Source of the DNA: JBQTHD01 sp052390275
GTDB taxonomy: Bacteria > Actinomycetota > Acidimicrobiia > Acidimicrobiales > AC-14
Direction: 5' to 3'
DNA: 17,281 bases
Assembly: GCA_052390275.1 (NCBI GenBank)
Contig: JBQTHD010000037.1
Coordinates: forward strand, 1 to 17,281
Below the pieces are notes generated by a model. It saw only the letters and a list, made by a program, of their open reading frames with translations, searched no databases and had not been told where the DNA came from. Below, piece after piece: positions 1 through 6,524 of this stretch. Every line of letters begins with the position of its first letter. The first letter of the stretch is position 1. Made by a program: the position numbers and the translations under genes.

Positions 1-27
1 AAGGGTGCTGCTGGCATGCTGGAGGCC

Positions 28-90
28 TCCACCGGTCAGGTTGTGTGTCGACAGCGGCAGCCTTGCCGCCATCACGCTCCGACCGGTGGA
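28..90. repeat. Inverted repeat with nested hairpin at left edge
   Basis: A perfect 10-bp inverted repeat, TCCACCGGTC at 28-37 and GACCGGTGGA at 81-90, encloses a smaller stem of GCGGCA (54-59) and TGCCGC (64-69). It lies immediately past the stop of the decayed minus-strand reading frame that follows the methyltransferase gene. It could be the transcription terminator of that unit, since no T-run is needed in many high-GC actinobacteria. It could instead be a recombination or insertion boundary. The sequence alone does not decide between these. Confidence 0.4.
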
Positions 91-92
91 CC

Positions 93-366
93 TCAGCTAC
101 GTGTAGCCGTCACCCCTTGAACTCGCCTCCTCTCCATGTGGGTGAGCGAGTAGAAGCGCCGCTCATGCACGTACGCGTAGTCGGGCGCCATGTGCGGGAC
201 GTACGCCTCTTTGGCTACGGCGGCGTAGATCGCCTGGTGCTCGTTCGTACCGTGCCGGGACGGGACGAGCCGGAAGGCCGCTACCCGGGTATCCCAGTCG
301 GGAGCGGCGAGGATCTGCTCGATCGTTTGTTGCGGATTGACACGAGGGCGAGGCTACGCGCATCAC
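93..366 (-). pseudogene. Frameshifted remnant of the gene after the methyltransferase (possible restriction partner)
   Basis: A GTG-ATG start pair at 366 overlaps the TGA of the methyltransferase by four bases, the usual sign of translational coupling. The frame opened there soon becomes arginine/proline junk. From about 353 to a TGA at 93-95 a different frame, the same one as the methyltransferase, reads as convincing protein for ~86 codons. It includes IEQILAAPDWDTRVAAFRLV and later HMAPDYAYVHERRFYSLTHM, but it has no usable start codon of its own. The simplest reading is a coupled gene that suffered a small indel near its 5' end and was cut short at its 3' end. I do not recognise the family with certainty. 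A position directly behind a type II-like methyltransferase makes a restriction endonuclease N-terminus the natural guess, and that is inference only. Confidence 0.45.
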
Positions 367-1334
367 ATTCCGAGACGGAGTACCCCGGCCTGCTCCTCGA
401 TGGTGTCCTCAGCGATGCGTCGACGGCCGAGGTCGGCGTACTGCTGGTGAAATTCGAATCCTCCTGCTTGTCGGCCGTGGCGTCGTGCGACGACGGCGGT
501 AGTGGAGGATCCAGCGAAGGGGTCGATGACAACCCCCTGTGGCGGGCATGCCGCTCGGACGAAGAACGAGGCGAGCCCTTCGGGCATCACAGCCGTGTGC
601 TCACCCCCGACGTTGCCGTACTGGTTGTAGGTCTGAGCGACCGGGATCACGTTGCCCGGGTCGGCGCCGCCTTTGAGGTAGGTGCGGGTGCGGTCCCGTC
701 CGAACCCGGCGTCGGTGTTCTTCCGTCCGTTCGAGTCTTGTAGGCGGCGTGCGATTTCCTGCTCATCGGCGCGGTACGGGACCCGGACAGCGTCGAGGTC
801 CCAGTGAGGCCGCTCGCCCTTTGCGAAAGCGAACACGTACTCGAAGCTGTCCTTGGTCCGCGGTCCGAATCGGCCGGGGATCGCGTTCGTGCGATACCAG
901 ATGTACGTCTCGATCCAACGCCATCCGCTTTGCTGTAGCTCCAGAACGAGATTGAACACGTAGGGGTGTCGCTGGCCTTTCAATGACCCGGTTTTGGCGA
1001 CCCGTTCTTTGATGTTGATGACCATCCAGCCCGAGTCGGTGGTCGCGTCCCGCATGGCGGCGGCGTACGGGAGGAACCATTCGACGTACCGGTCGGGGTG
1101 GATCTTCGAGTAGACCCTTTGGTCGCTGTAGGGCGGGCTCATGAAGAACAGGTCGACGCTCTGCTTTGGGAGAGCGGGGAGCCATTCGCCGCTGTCGCCC
1201 CAGGTGACGCCGTCGGCGAGCGCTTGGGCAAGGGCTCGGCGGGGGTCGCTCGGCGGACCCGGGGGCACAATCGGTTGCACGGTGTTGACGGTAGTGGTGG
1301 TCATCTCCCCAATCGTGGCAACGGGGTGTGACAT
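363..1334 (-). CDS. Beta-class site-specific DNA methyltransferase (probably N4-cytosine)
   Basis: The protein of 323 residues would transfer a methyl group from S-adenosylmethionine to a base within a specific DNA site. Motif IV is SPPY at residues 66-69, the form most often seen in N4-cytosine enzymes, while N6-adenine enzymes usually have DPPY. The AdoMet-binding motif I, DPFAGSSTT at 271-279, comes near the C-terminus after the target-recognition stretch, which gives the IV-then-I order of the beta class. The usual FAGSGTT is FAGSSTT here. I chose the ATG at 1334 because GGAG sits six bases upstream; in-frame starts at 1367 (GTG) and 1358 (ATG) lack a ribosome site. Base composition is less GC-rich than the rest of the window, which fits acquired DNA. 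A broken reading frame follows and broken gene pieces precede it, so it looks like an orphan methyltransferase. Family assignment is firm; base and site specificity are not. Confidence 0.9.
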   Translation of the reverse strand: MSHPVATIGEMTTTTVNTVQPIVPPGPPSDPRRALAQALADGVTWGDSGEWLPALPKQSVDLFFMSPPYSDQRVYSKIHPDRYVEWFLPYAAAMRDATTDSGWMVINIKERVAKTGSLKGQRHPYVFNLVLELQQSGWRWIETYIWYRTNAIPGRFGPRTKDSFEYVFAFAKGERPHWDLDAVRVPYRADEQEIARRLQDSNGRKNTDAGFGRDRTRTYLKGGADPGNVIPVAQTYNQYGNVGGEHTAVMPEGLASFFVRAACPPQGVVIDPFAGSSTTAVVARRHGRQAGGFEFHQQYADLGRRRIAEDTIEEQAGVLRLGM

Positions 1335-1442
1335 GCGCGGCTCCATGGTCTCCACCATGCCGGGCACTGGCGTCCGGCGATCGGCTCAACCGCTGCGGTG
1401 GGTTCCGAATCCGTTGCTGGAGCAGAGACGGACGTCTACGGT

Positions 1443-1589
1443 CCCCTGTAGGAGAACCTCGCTGCGCTCGGCGTACTCGTCGACGACCGCGCCCATGACA
1501 TCGGCGTCGAAGAACTCGAAGGACCAGCCACCGTGGCGGAAGCCGCCGGTCGTGTCCTCACCCGGCCCCTCCCACGAGTCGGGTCCGGG
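1443..1589 (-). pseudogene. N-terminal fragment of a DHFR/RibD C-terminal-domain-like protein
   Basis: Around 49 codons resemble the start of the bifunctional-deaminase-reductase/DHFR-like family: an EDTTGGFRHGGW segment, then FFDADVMGAVVDEYAERSEVLLQG. Relatives continue with a GRRTYE-type motif and about 120 further residues, but here the frame runs into unrelated sequence and stops at 1386. No start codon or ribosome site belongs to it. It continues, one frame off, from the PPOX fragment upstream. I read it as a relic left by deletion or insertion, not as a working reductase. Confidence 0.5.
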
Positions 1590-1621
1590 CTTGTAGCCAC
1601 GGTCCGAGTACTTGGTGCCGA

Positions 1622-1837
1622 AACCCAAACGCCCCGGCGGGGCACGACGTGTGGTCGACCGTCGGGCCGGGTGGTGGCCATCCAGTACTGCGGGGCCGCC
1701 ACCAGCCGGGCCACAACGGCGGACCAGTCGAGCAGCCCGTCGCTGCTTTCGGGCACGCCGTAGCCCTCGGGCAGTGCCCTTTGGGGCCTCCGCCACCGAG
1801 GGCCGGGCGCAGCAGTCCCGGCAGCGGCTCCGTCCAT
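1622..1837 (-). pseudogene. Truncated PPOX-family (pyridoxamine phosphate oxidase-like) protein, N-terminal part only
   Basis: The ATG at 1837 has an excellent ribosome site (GGAGG, six bases upstream), so this was once a properly started gene. The first ~72 codons match the N-terminus of the flavin/F420-binding PPOX split-barrel family: LPEGYGVPES, a DWSAVVARL helix, QYWMATTRPDGRPHVVP, then GVWV. Family members carry a Trp where this has the second Arg of PRRGVWV, and they run on for another 60-80 residues of barrel. After codon 72 the homology ends abruptly. The frame remains open to 1436 as low-complexity Arg/Ser/Thr sequence, while the DHFR-like fragment appears in another frame. The product would be a non-functional stub. 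Confidence 0.6.
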
Positions 1838-1878
1838 GATTAGCCTCCGGGTGACCCGCTGACGAGGAGGATCCGCCG

Positions 1879-2736
1879 ATGCCTGAACGAGATGGCTACA
1901 TACCTGGGGTCCCCTGTTGGGTCGACACCAGTCAGCCCGACCCCCAGGCCGCTACGGCGTTTTACCAGGGATTATTCGGATGGGACCTCGCCAATGTGAT
2001 GCCCGAGGGATCCGAAGGTACCTATTGCGTCGGCCGTATCCGGGGGGGAGACGTGGCCGGGATCACCTCGAGTCCTGCCGACGCGCCGGTAGCCACCTGG
2101 AACAGCTATATCTCGGTCGACAGCGCGGATGACGCAGCGGCAAGGGCTCGCGATGCCGGCGGACAAATCGTCATGGAGCCGTTCGACGTCATGGACGCCG
2201 GGCGGATGGCCATGATCAGCGATCCCGAAGGGGCGGTGTTCATCGCCTGGGAGGCGAAGAACCACAAGGGAGCCAAGGTGATCAACGAGCACGGATCGTT
2301 GAACTTCAACGGCTTGGCCACCCGCGACGTTGAGGGCGCCAAGGCGTTCTACGGTGCAGTGCTGGGCTGGCGGACCCTCGAGCTTGGATTCGGCTCGATG
2401 TGGACCCTTCCCGGATACGGCGACCACCTGGAGGAGTCCTCCCCTGGCCTTCGCCAGCAGATGACCGCCATGGGCGCGCCGGAAGGTTTCATCGACGTGG
2501 TAGCCGCGCTGAACCCCATTGCCCAAGGCGACTCGATGACGCCGCCGCACTGGAACGTGACCTTTGCGGTGGACGACGCAGAAGCGACGGCGGCCAAGGC
2601 CGTGGAACTCGGCGGTCAGGTCGTCGCCGGGCCGTTCGATGCCCCATGGACCAGGATGGCGGTGCTCAAGGATCCGCAGGGTGCGACCTTCATCGCCAGT
2701 CAGTTCGTTCTGGAGAACAAAGACCTCCGGGCCTGA
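1879..2736 (+). CDS. Two-domain VOC (glyoxalase/bleomycin-resistance fold) protein
   Basis: The 285-residue protein has two tandem vicinal-oxygen-chelate modules. The first, about residues 8-125, opens with PCWVDTSQPDPQAATAFYQG and ends with DPEGAVFIAWE. The second, about 140-277, opens with LATRDVEGAKAFYGAVLGW and ends with DPQGATFIASQ. The length and duplicated DP(E/Q)GA.F ends match the actinobacterial family that includes mycobacterial Cfp30B (Rv0577). Members are variously called glyoxalase-like or hydroxylase, and the substrate here cannot be read from sequence. The ATG at 1879 is supported by a GAGGAGG ribosome site about nine bases upstream. It is divergent from the broken PPOX gene with a 41-bp gap, so any promoter must be compact. 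Cytoplasmic, no signal peptide. The family call is secure and the function open. Confidence 0.9.
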   Translation: MPERDGYIPGVPCWVDTSQPDPQAATAFYQGLFGWDLANVMPEGSEGTYCVGRIRGGDVAGITSSPADAPVATWNSYISVDSADDAAARARDAGGQIVMEPFDVMDAGRMAMISDPEGAVFIAWEAKNHKGAKVINEHGSLNFNGLATRDVEGAKAFYGAVLGWRTLELGFGSMWTLPGYGDHLEESSPGLRQQMTAMGAPEGFIDVVAALNPIAQGDSMTPPHWNVTFAVDDAEATAAKAVELGGQVVAGPFDAPWTRMAVLKDPQGATFIASQFVLENKDLRA

Positions 2737-2890
2737 GCTCCTGCAGCAGGCCGGTCCGATCGACGGCGAAGGTCCGAAAGCTCTCGAAGCCTGGCTCGAT
2801 CCAGTCGCGTGGCAGGCGGAACGCACGAAGGCGCGTTCCTCCCGGGAGCGGCTCTCGCTTGCATCCGGCATTGGTCTCGAAGTAGCTCAC
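2690..2890 (-). CDS. Doubtful small hypothetical protein, convergent with the VOC gene
   Basis: A GTG-started frame of 66 codons lies in the VOC-regulator gap and overlaps the last 47 bases of the VOC gene on the opposite strand. Its middle (GGTRLRAFRLPRDWIEPGFE, then SFRTFAVDRTGLLQEL) reads like protein, with mostly G/C third positions until about LQELRP, after which codon choice becomes untidy. No ribosome site is evident. The frame also stays open upstream of the GTG without recognisable content, so this could be the 3' scrap of a lost gene. I recognise no family. Confidence 0.25.
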   Translation of the reverse strand: MSYFETNAGCKREPLPGGTRLRAFRLPRDWIEPGFESFRTFAVDRTGLLQELRPGGLCSPERTDWR

Positions 2891-3037
2891 GGCGGTACCG
2901 ACGCCTCTGGCTGGGGCGTCGGCGGCCCATGGGCGGAGCGCACACCAGGGCAGGCAACTTCGAGTTCTCGTGTTGGACTGCTGGCGTTCACCTGAGGAAC
3001 CGCTGGGGGATACCCGTCGTTCCTAGCGTCGGCGGGG
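2891..3037. other. Remainder of the VOC-regulator intergenic region; no gene seen
   Basis: Together with the doubtful small ORF this makes a ~300-bp space between the VOC stop and the regulator start. I see no RNA gene, clear terminator hairpin or repeat. GGAAC at 2996-3000 and CGTC at 3015-3018 resemble the two halves of an ECF-sigma promoter, but they are only 14 bases apart, shorter than usual, so I do not call one. Confidence 0.4.
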
Positions 3038-4099
3038 ATGCATGGCGAAGGGGGCGGCGAGCGATCAGTGGCGGGAGGTGGGGTGGCGCCGGACCGGGGC
3101 ACCGGCCCGGCACCAACCGTGTTGCTGGTCGAACCTTCCGACACCGACGCCGACGGGGTGCGCCGGGAGTTGGAGGCGGCCGGAATGGCCGTTACCCATG
3201 TGCACGACGCTCGTTGCGCCCTGGCCTTTTTGACCAACGATGCAGAACCGCATCGTCGCCGTGCGGCAGCCGCCGCCCGGGCGGGGGCGGTGGTGATCGA
3301 ATGGGAACTGCCGGACATGGCCGGTGCCGACGCCTGTCGGCTGATCTCTACGAAGGCCCGACGGCCGCTGATGGTCCACGCCCAAGCCTCCGGCGAGATA
3401 GATGCGGCTCTGGCGTTGGAACTCGGGGCTGACGCCTACGTGACCAAGCCCGCCCTTCCGGGGGAATTGGCCGCCCGGCTGCAGCGGCTGTGTGGGCTGG
3501 CGAAAGGGCGGCCGGGAACTGACCGACGCTCGTGGCCGGACCCAGAACCCACCTCGGGCGGTGATGGGGAACGTCGCTTTATCGACGCCCTGGCACCTGA
3601 CTCGTTCGTGGTGATCGGCGGAATCACCATCGATACCGCCGCCCACTGCGTTCACTTCGATGGGGTGCCGGTGCCAGTGACCATCAAGGAGTTTCGCCTG
3701 CTGTCCGCCCTGGCTGAGCGCAGCGGCCGGGTGGTGTCCCGAGCGCAGCTGACTCAGTGTCTCTGGGGAGCACCAACACGGCGTCGGATGCGGGAATCCG
3801 AAAACCCGGGAACTGCGGACCCCGCGACCAGCCGTCCAGGATTTGAGTTCCCAACGGGCATCGAGGCGGCTGGTTGCGACGCGGCGAGCGGCGAAGGCGA
3901 GCAGGTGGATACCGACGCCGGGCTGGATGGGTCCAGATCGGGACCCCGCATCCGGACCCGACCAAACTCGGTGACCGTGCCCCCGGGAACCCTAGACGCC
4001 CATATCAAGCGTCTGCGGGCCAAGTTGGCCCTCGCCGCCGGGCGACCCGCGCCCATCGTGACCATCCGCAGCCGGGGCTACCGGCTGGATGCGGGCTGA
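3038..4099 (+). CDS. Orphan OmpR-type response regulator with degenerate receiver and large insertion in the winged helix
   Basis: A DNA-binding transcription regulator of up to 353 residues. The receiver-like domain (about 26-153) keeps the fold pattern and the switch Lys (VTKP, K137). The acidic pair is reduced to E32-P33, the phospho-acceptor Asp is replaced by Glu (E88 in VVIEWELP), and the conserved Thr/Ser falls at H114-A115. Phosphorylation-independent action is therefore likely. The C-terminal winged helix starts near residue 192 (IDTAAHCVHFDGVPV, then TIKEFRLLSALAERSGRVVS) and ends with TLDAHIKRLRAKL and TIRSRGYRL. Between CLWG (241-244) and TLDAH (318) lie ~73 residues where relatives have about ten. 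No kinase gene adjoins. The start is uncertain: ATG 3038 lacks a ribosome site, whereas GTG 3083 (codon 16) has GGAGG four bases upstream. It stands just before ppk1 on the same strand, so it may regulate that operon (inference). Confidence 0.85.
   Translation: MHGEGGGERSVAGGGVAPDRGTGPAPTVLLVEPSDTDADGVRRELEAAGMAVTHVHDARCALAFLTNDAEPHRRRAAAAARAGAVVIEWELPDMAGADACRLISTKARRPLMVHAQASGEIDAALALELGADAYVTKPALPGELAARLQRLCGLAKGRPGTDRRSWPDPEPTSGGDGERRFIDALAPDSFVVIGGITIDTAAHCVHFDGVPVPVTIKEFRLLSALAERSGRVVSRAQLTQCLWGAPTRRRMRESENPGTADPATSRPGFEFPTGIEAAGCDAASGEGEQVDTDAGLDGSRSGPRIRTRPNSVTVPPGTLDAHIKRLRAKLALAAGRPAPIVTIRSRGYRLDAG
3785..3954. repeat. 10-bp inverted repeat bracketing the insertion in the regulator gene
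   Basis: CGGATGCGGG at 3785-3794 and its exact complement CCCGCATCCG at 3945-3954 lie at the two ends of the segment that interrupts the winged-helix domain. Just outside are two similar direct motifs, ACCAACACGG (near 3772) and ACCAAACTCGG (3961). This could be the trace of a small MITE-like insertion kept in frame. A chance 10-bp match in GC-rich sequence is also possible. A further short hairpin, GGGTCC/GGACCC, lies inside near 3929-3946. Confidence 0.35.
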
Positions 4100-4187
4100 C
4101 CCGGGCGGGCATCGCCAGGGGGGCATCGCCATGATCCGGCTCGCCACTTTGCGCACCACGGGAAGCGACCGAATGGCGTCGCTGTTA

Positions 4188-4220
4188 GTTCACCGGAGCG
4201 CCCGACACTGTTCAACTTCG
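4188..4220 (+). promoter_or_regulatory. Putative Pho box (PhoP/RegX3-type direct repeats) upstream of ppk1
   Basis: GTTCACCGGAG at 4188-4198 and GTTCAACTTCG at 4210-4220 are spaced exactly 22 bp start to start, two 11-bp steps, with CGCCCGACACT between. The first unit closely matches the GTTCACC-type unit of actinobacterial PHO boxes bound by OmpR-family PhoP/RegX3. ppk genes in streptomycetes and mycobacteria are known targets of these phosphate regulators. A TAGGTT at 4257-4262 could be a -10 element. The motif is seen in the sequence; the regulation is inferred. Confidence 0.45.
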
Positions 4221-4286
4221 GTCGTCTACCTCGGCGAAGCGGTTGGCTTACGGTTCTAGGTTGACGATCTTTGCCTCCGAACGTCG

Positions 4287-6524
4287 ATGCGAATTGAACC
4301 AGCAAGCCTGACTGGAGCCACCCTGTCCTCTGCCCAGACCGACCCGGCCCCCGACCATTCGGGTCCCCTCCGCGCCCCTCGGCCCCGTCCGGTGCGCTCC
4401 GGTCGGCGGGCGGGGTCGAGGGTGGTCGGAATGCCTTCTTTGACCCCGGGCAGCACATACCTCAACCGAGAGCTCTCCTGGCTGGCCTTCAACGACCGGG
4501 TCCTGGCCCTGGCCGGCGACACCACCCTGCCCTTGCTGGAGCGGGTCAAGTTCGTGGCCATCGCCAGCACCAACCTGGATGAGTTCTTTGCTGTCCGCGT
4601 GGCCGGTTTGGGAGCCCAGGTGGCCGCCGGAGGAAATCGGCGCTCCCCGGACGGCCTGAGCGCCCGACAACAACTGCAGGTCATCCACGCCCACACCGAG
4701 CGGGCGGTAACCGAGCAGGTCAAGCTGTTGACCCAGATCCTCTTCCCGGCACTGGCGGTCCAGGGAATGGCCCTGTGCGAGTGGCTGCGACTGGACGACG
4801 ACGACCGTTCCTGGTTGACCGGGCAGTTCGAGCGCCGGGTGTTCCCAGTCCTCACGCCCTTGGCCGTCGACCCGGGGCACCCCTTCCCCCACGTCTCCAG
4901 CCTGTCGCTCAACCTGGCGGTCGTCGTCCGGGACCCGGTGACCGGCGAGCGCCGGTTTGCCCGACTCAAGGTCCCCCCGTTGCTGGACCGGTTCATGGTC
5001 CTTCCCGACGGCGAGCGCATGGTGGCGCTGGAGGAGGTGATCGCCGCACACCTCCATCGACTGTTCCCGGGAATGGTCGTTGAGAGCCGTGCCCTGTTCC
5101 GGGTCACGCGGGACGCTGCCCTGGCCCTCGACGAGGACGAGGCCGACGATCTGCTCGAAGCCATCGACCACGAGATCCGCCGTCGTCGCTTTGGTCGGGT
5201 TGTGCGCCTGGAAGTGTCGGCCGGAATCGACGCCGACGTGCTCAACCTGTTGATGTCGGAACTGGAGGTCGAGTCCGAGGACGTCTACCGGGTGAGCGGG
5301 CCCCTTGGCCTGGGGGACCTGTGGTCTCTGGTCGGAGCCGACCGGCCCGAACTCAAGCACCCGCCCGCCCGCCCGGTGGTGCCTCCCGATCTGGCCGCCG
5401 GGATCGACGACCGCAGCCGGGACGTCTTCAGTGCCCTGCGGGAGCGAGATGTTCTGGTCCATCACCCCTATGAGTCGTTCACCTCGTCGGTCGAGTCCTT
5501 CGTCCGCCAGGCGGCGGCCGACCCCCGGGTGGTGGCCATCAAGCAGACGCTCTACCGGACCTCGGGTGACAGCGTCATCGCTCGCTCCCTCATCGAGGCG
5601 GCCGAGCGGGGCAAGCAGGTTGTGGCCCTGGTGGAACTCAAAGCCCGGTTCGACGAGCAGGCCAACATCGCCTGGGCCCGGGCCCTGGAACAAGCCGGCG
5701 TCCACGTCGTCTACGGGTTGGTCGGCCTCAAGACCCACACCAAAACGACGTTGGTGCTGCGCCAGGAGGAGGACGGCCTTCGCAGCTACTGCCACATCGG
5801 CACGGGCAACTACAACCGGGTCACGGCCCGGCTCTACGAGGACATCGGCCTGTTCTCGGCCGACCCCGATCTGGGTTCCGATCTGGCTGCGCTGTTCAAC
5901 TACCTCACCGGGTACAGCCACCACGTGGAGTACCGCCGCCTGCTGGTGGCCAACGTCTCCCTTCGCCGCCAACTACTGGAACTGATCGCGCAACAGGCGG
6001 CCGCCGGTGCCGAGGGGCGAATCATCATGAAGATGAACAGCCTGGTGGACGAACAGATCATCCGGGCCCTCTACGACGCGTCCCGACAAGGGGTACAGAT
6101 CGACCTGGTGATACGGGGTATCTGCTGCCTGCGGCCGGGAGTTCGCCGGCTGTCGGAGACCATTCGGGTACGGTCACTTATCGGCCGTTTCCTGGAGCAC
6201 TCTCGGATCTTCGCCTTCGGATCCCGCCAGGACCGACGCTTCTTCATCGGCTCGGCCGACCTGATGCCCCGCAACCTCGACAACAGGGTGGAAGTGGTCA
6301 CACCGGTCAGCGATCCGCACCTGGCGGAACGGTTACAGGAGATTCTGGACGTGAACCTCGCCGACGACACCCTGGCCTGGCTTTTGGCCAGCGACGGCGG
6401 ATGGCGACGGGTGGCCGGTGGGGGCACGGTCAACACCCACGTCCGCCTGGGCGAGTTGGCGTCGCGCCGGGTGGCCGAGAACCTGGCCTCGAGCGTCGCG
6501 TCCTTGGGATCCCCGCTCGGATGA
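4287..6524 (+). CDS. ppk1: Polyphosphate kinase 1
   Basis: Ppk1 reversibly polymerises the terminal phosphate of ATP into inorganic polyphosphate through a phosphohistidine intermediate. The 745-residue frame begins family homology at about residue 57 with YLNRELSWLAFNDRVL, followed by FVAIASTNLDEFFAVRVAGL. The predicted autophosphorylated His is H484 in LKTHTK, matching H435 of the E. coli enzyme, and it precedes YCHIGTGNYN. The second active-site His is H638 in GRFLEHSRIF, matching H592. SADLMPRNLDNRVEV near the end is also typical. The first 48 codons are low-complexity and have no ribosome site. ATG 4431 has GAGGG eight bases upstream and may be the true start. It is the first gene of an operon: the next gene overlaps its stop by four bases. 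A Pho-box-like motif lies upstream. Function is secure, the start less so. Confidence 0.97.
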   Translation: MRIEPASLTGATLSSAQTDPAPDHSGPLRAPRPRPVRSGRRAGSRVVGMPSLTPGSTYLNRELSWLAFNDRVLALAGDTTLPLLERVKFVAIASTNLDEFFAVRVAGLGAQVAAGGNRRSPDGLSARQQLQVIHAHTERAVTEQVKLLTQILFPALAVQGMALCEWLRLDDDDRSWLTGQFERRVFPVLTPLAVDPGHPFPHVSSLSLNLAVVVRDPVTGERRFARLKVPPLLDRFMVLPDGERMVALEEVIAAHLHRLFPGMVVESRALFRVTRDAALALDEDEADDLLEAIDHEIRRRRFGRVVRLEVSAGIDADVLNLLMSELEVESEDVYRVSGPLGLGDLWSLVGADRPELKHPPARPVVPPDLAAGIDDRSRDVFSALRERDVLVHHPYESFTSSVESFVRQAAADPRVVAIKQTLYRTSGDSVIARSLIEAAERGKQVVALVELKARFDEQANIAWARALEQAGVHVVYGLVGLKTHTKTTLVLRQEEDGLRSYCHIGTGNYNRVTARLYEDIGLFSADPDLGSDLAALFNYLTGYSHHVEYRRLLVANVSLRRQLLELIAQQAAAGAEGRIIMKMNSLVDEQIIRALYDASRQGVQIDLVIRGICCLRPGVRRLSETIRVRSLIGRFLEHSRIFAFGSRQDRRFFIGSADLMPRNLDNRVEVVTPVSDPHLAERLQEILDVNLADDTLAWLLASDGGWRRVAGGGTVNTHVRLGELASRRVAENLASSVASLGSPLG

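Noticed and set aside
2996..3018. GGAAC...CGTC as an ECF sigma-factor promoter before the regulator
   Set aside because: The two halves are only 14 bp apart, shorter than the usual spacing, and there is no independent support.
4248..5972. 574-codon open frame antisense to ppk1
   Set aside because: It mirrors a highly conserved enzyme gene; high-GC coding DNA routinely leaves long open frames on the other strand, and the product shows no family features.
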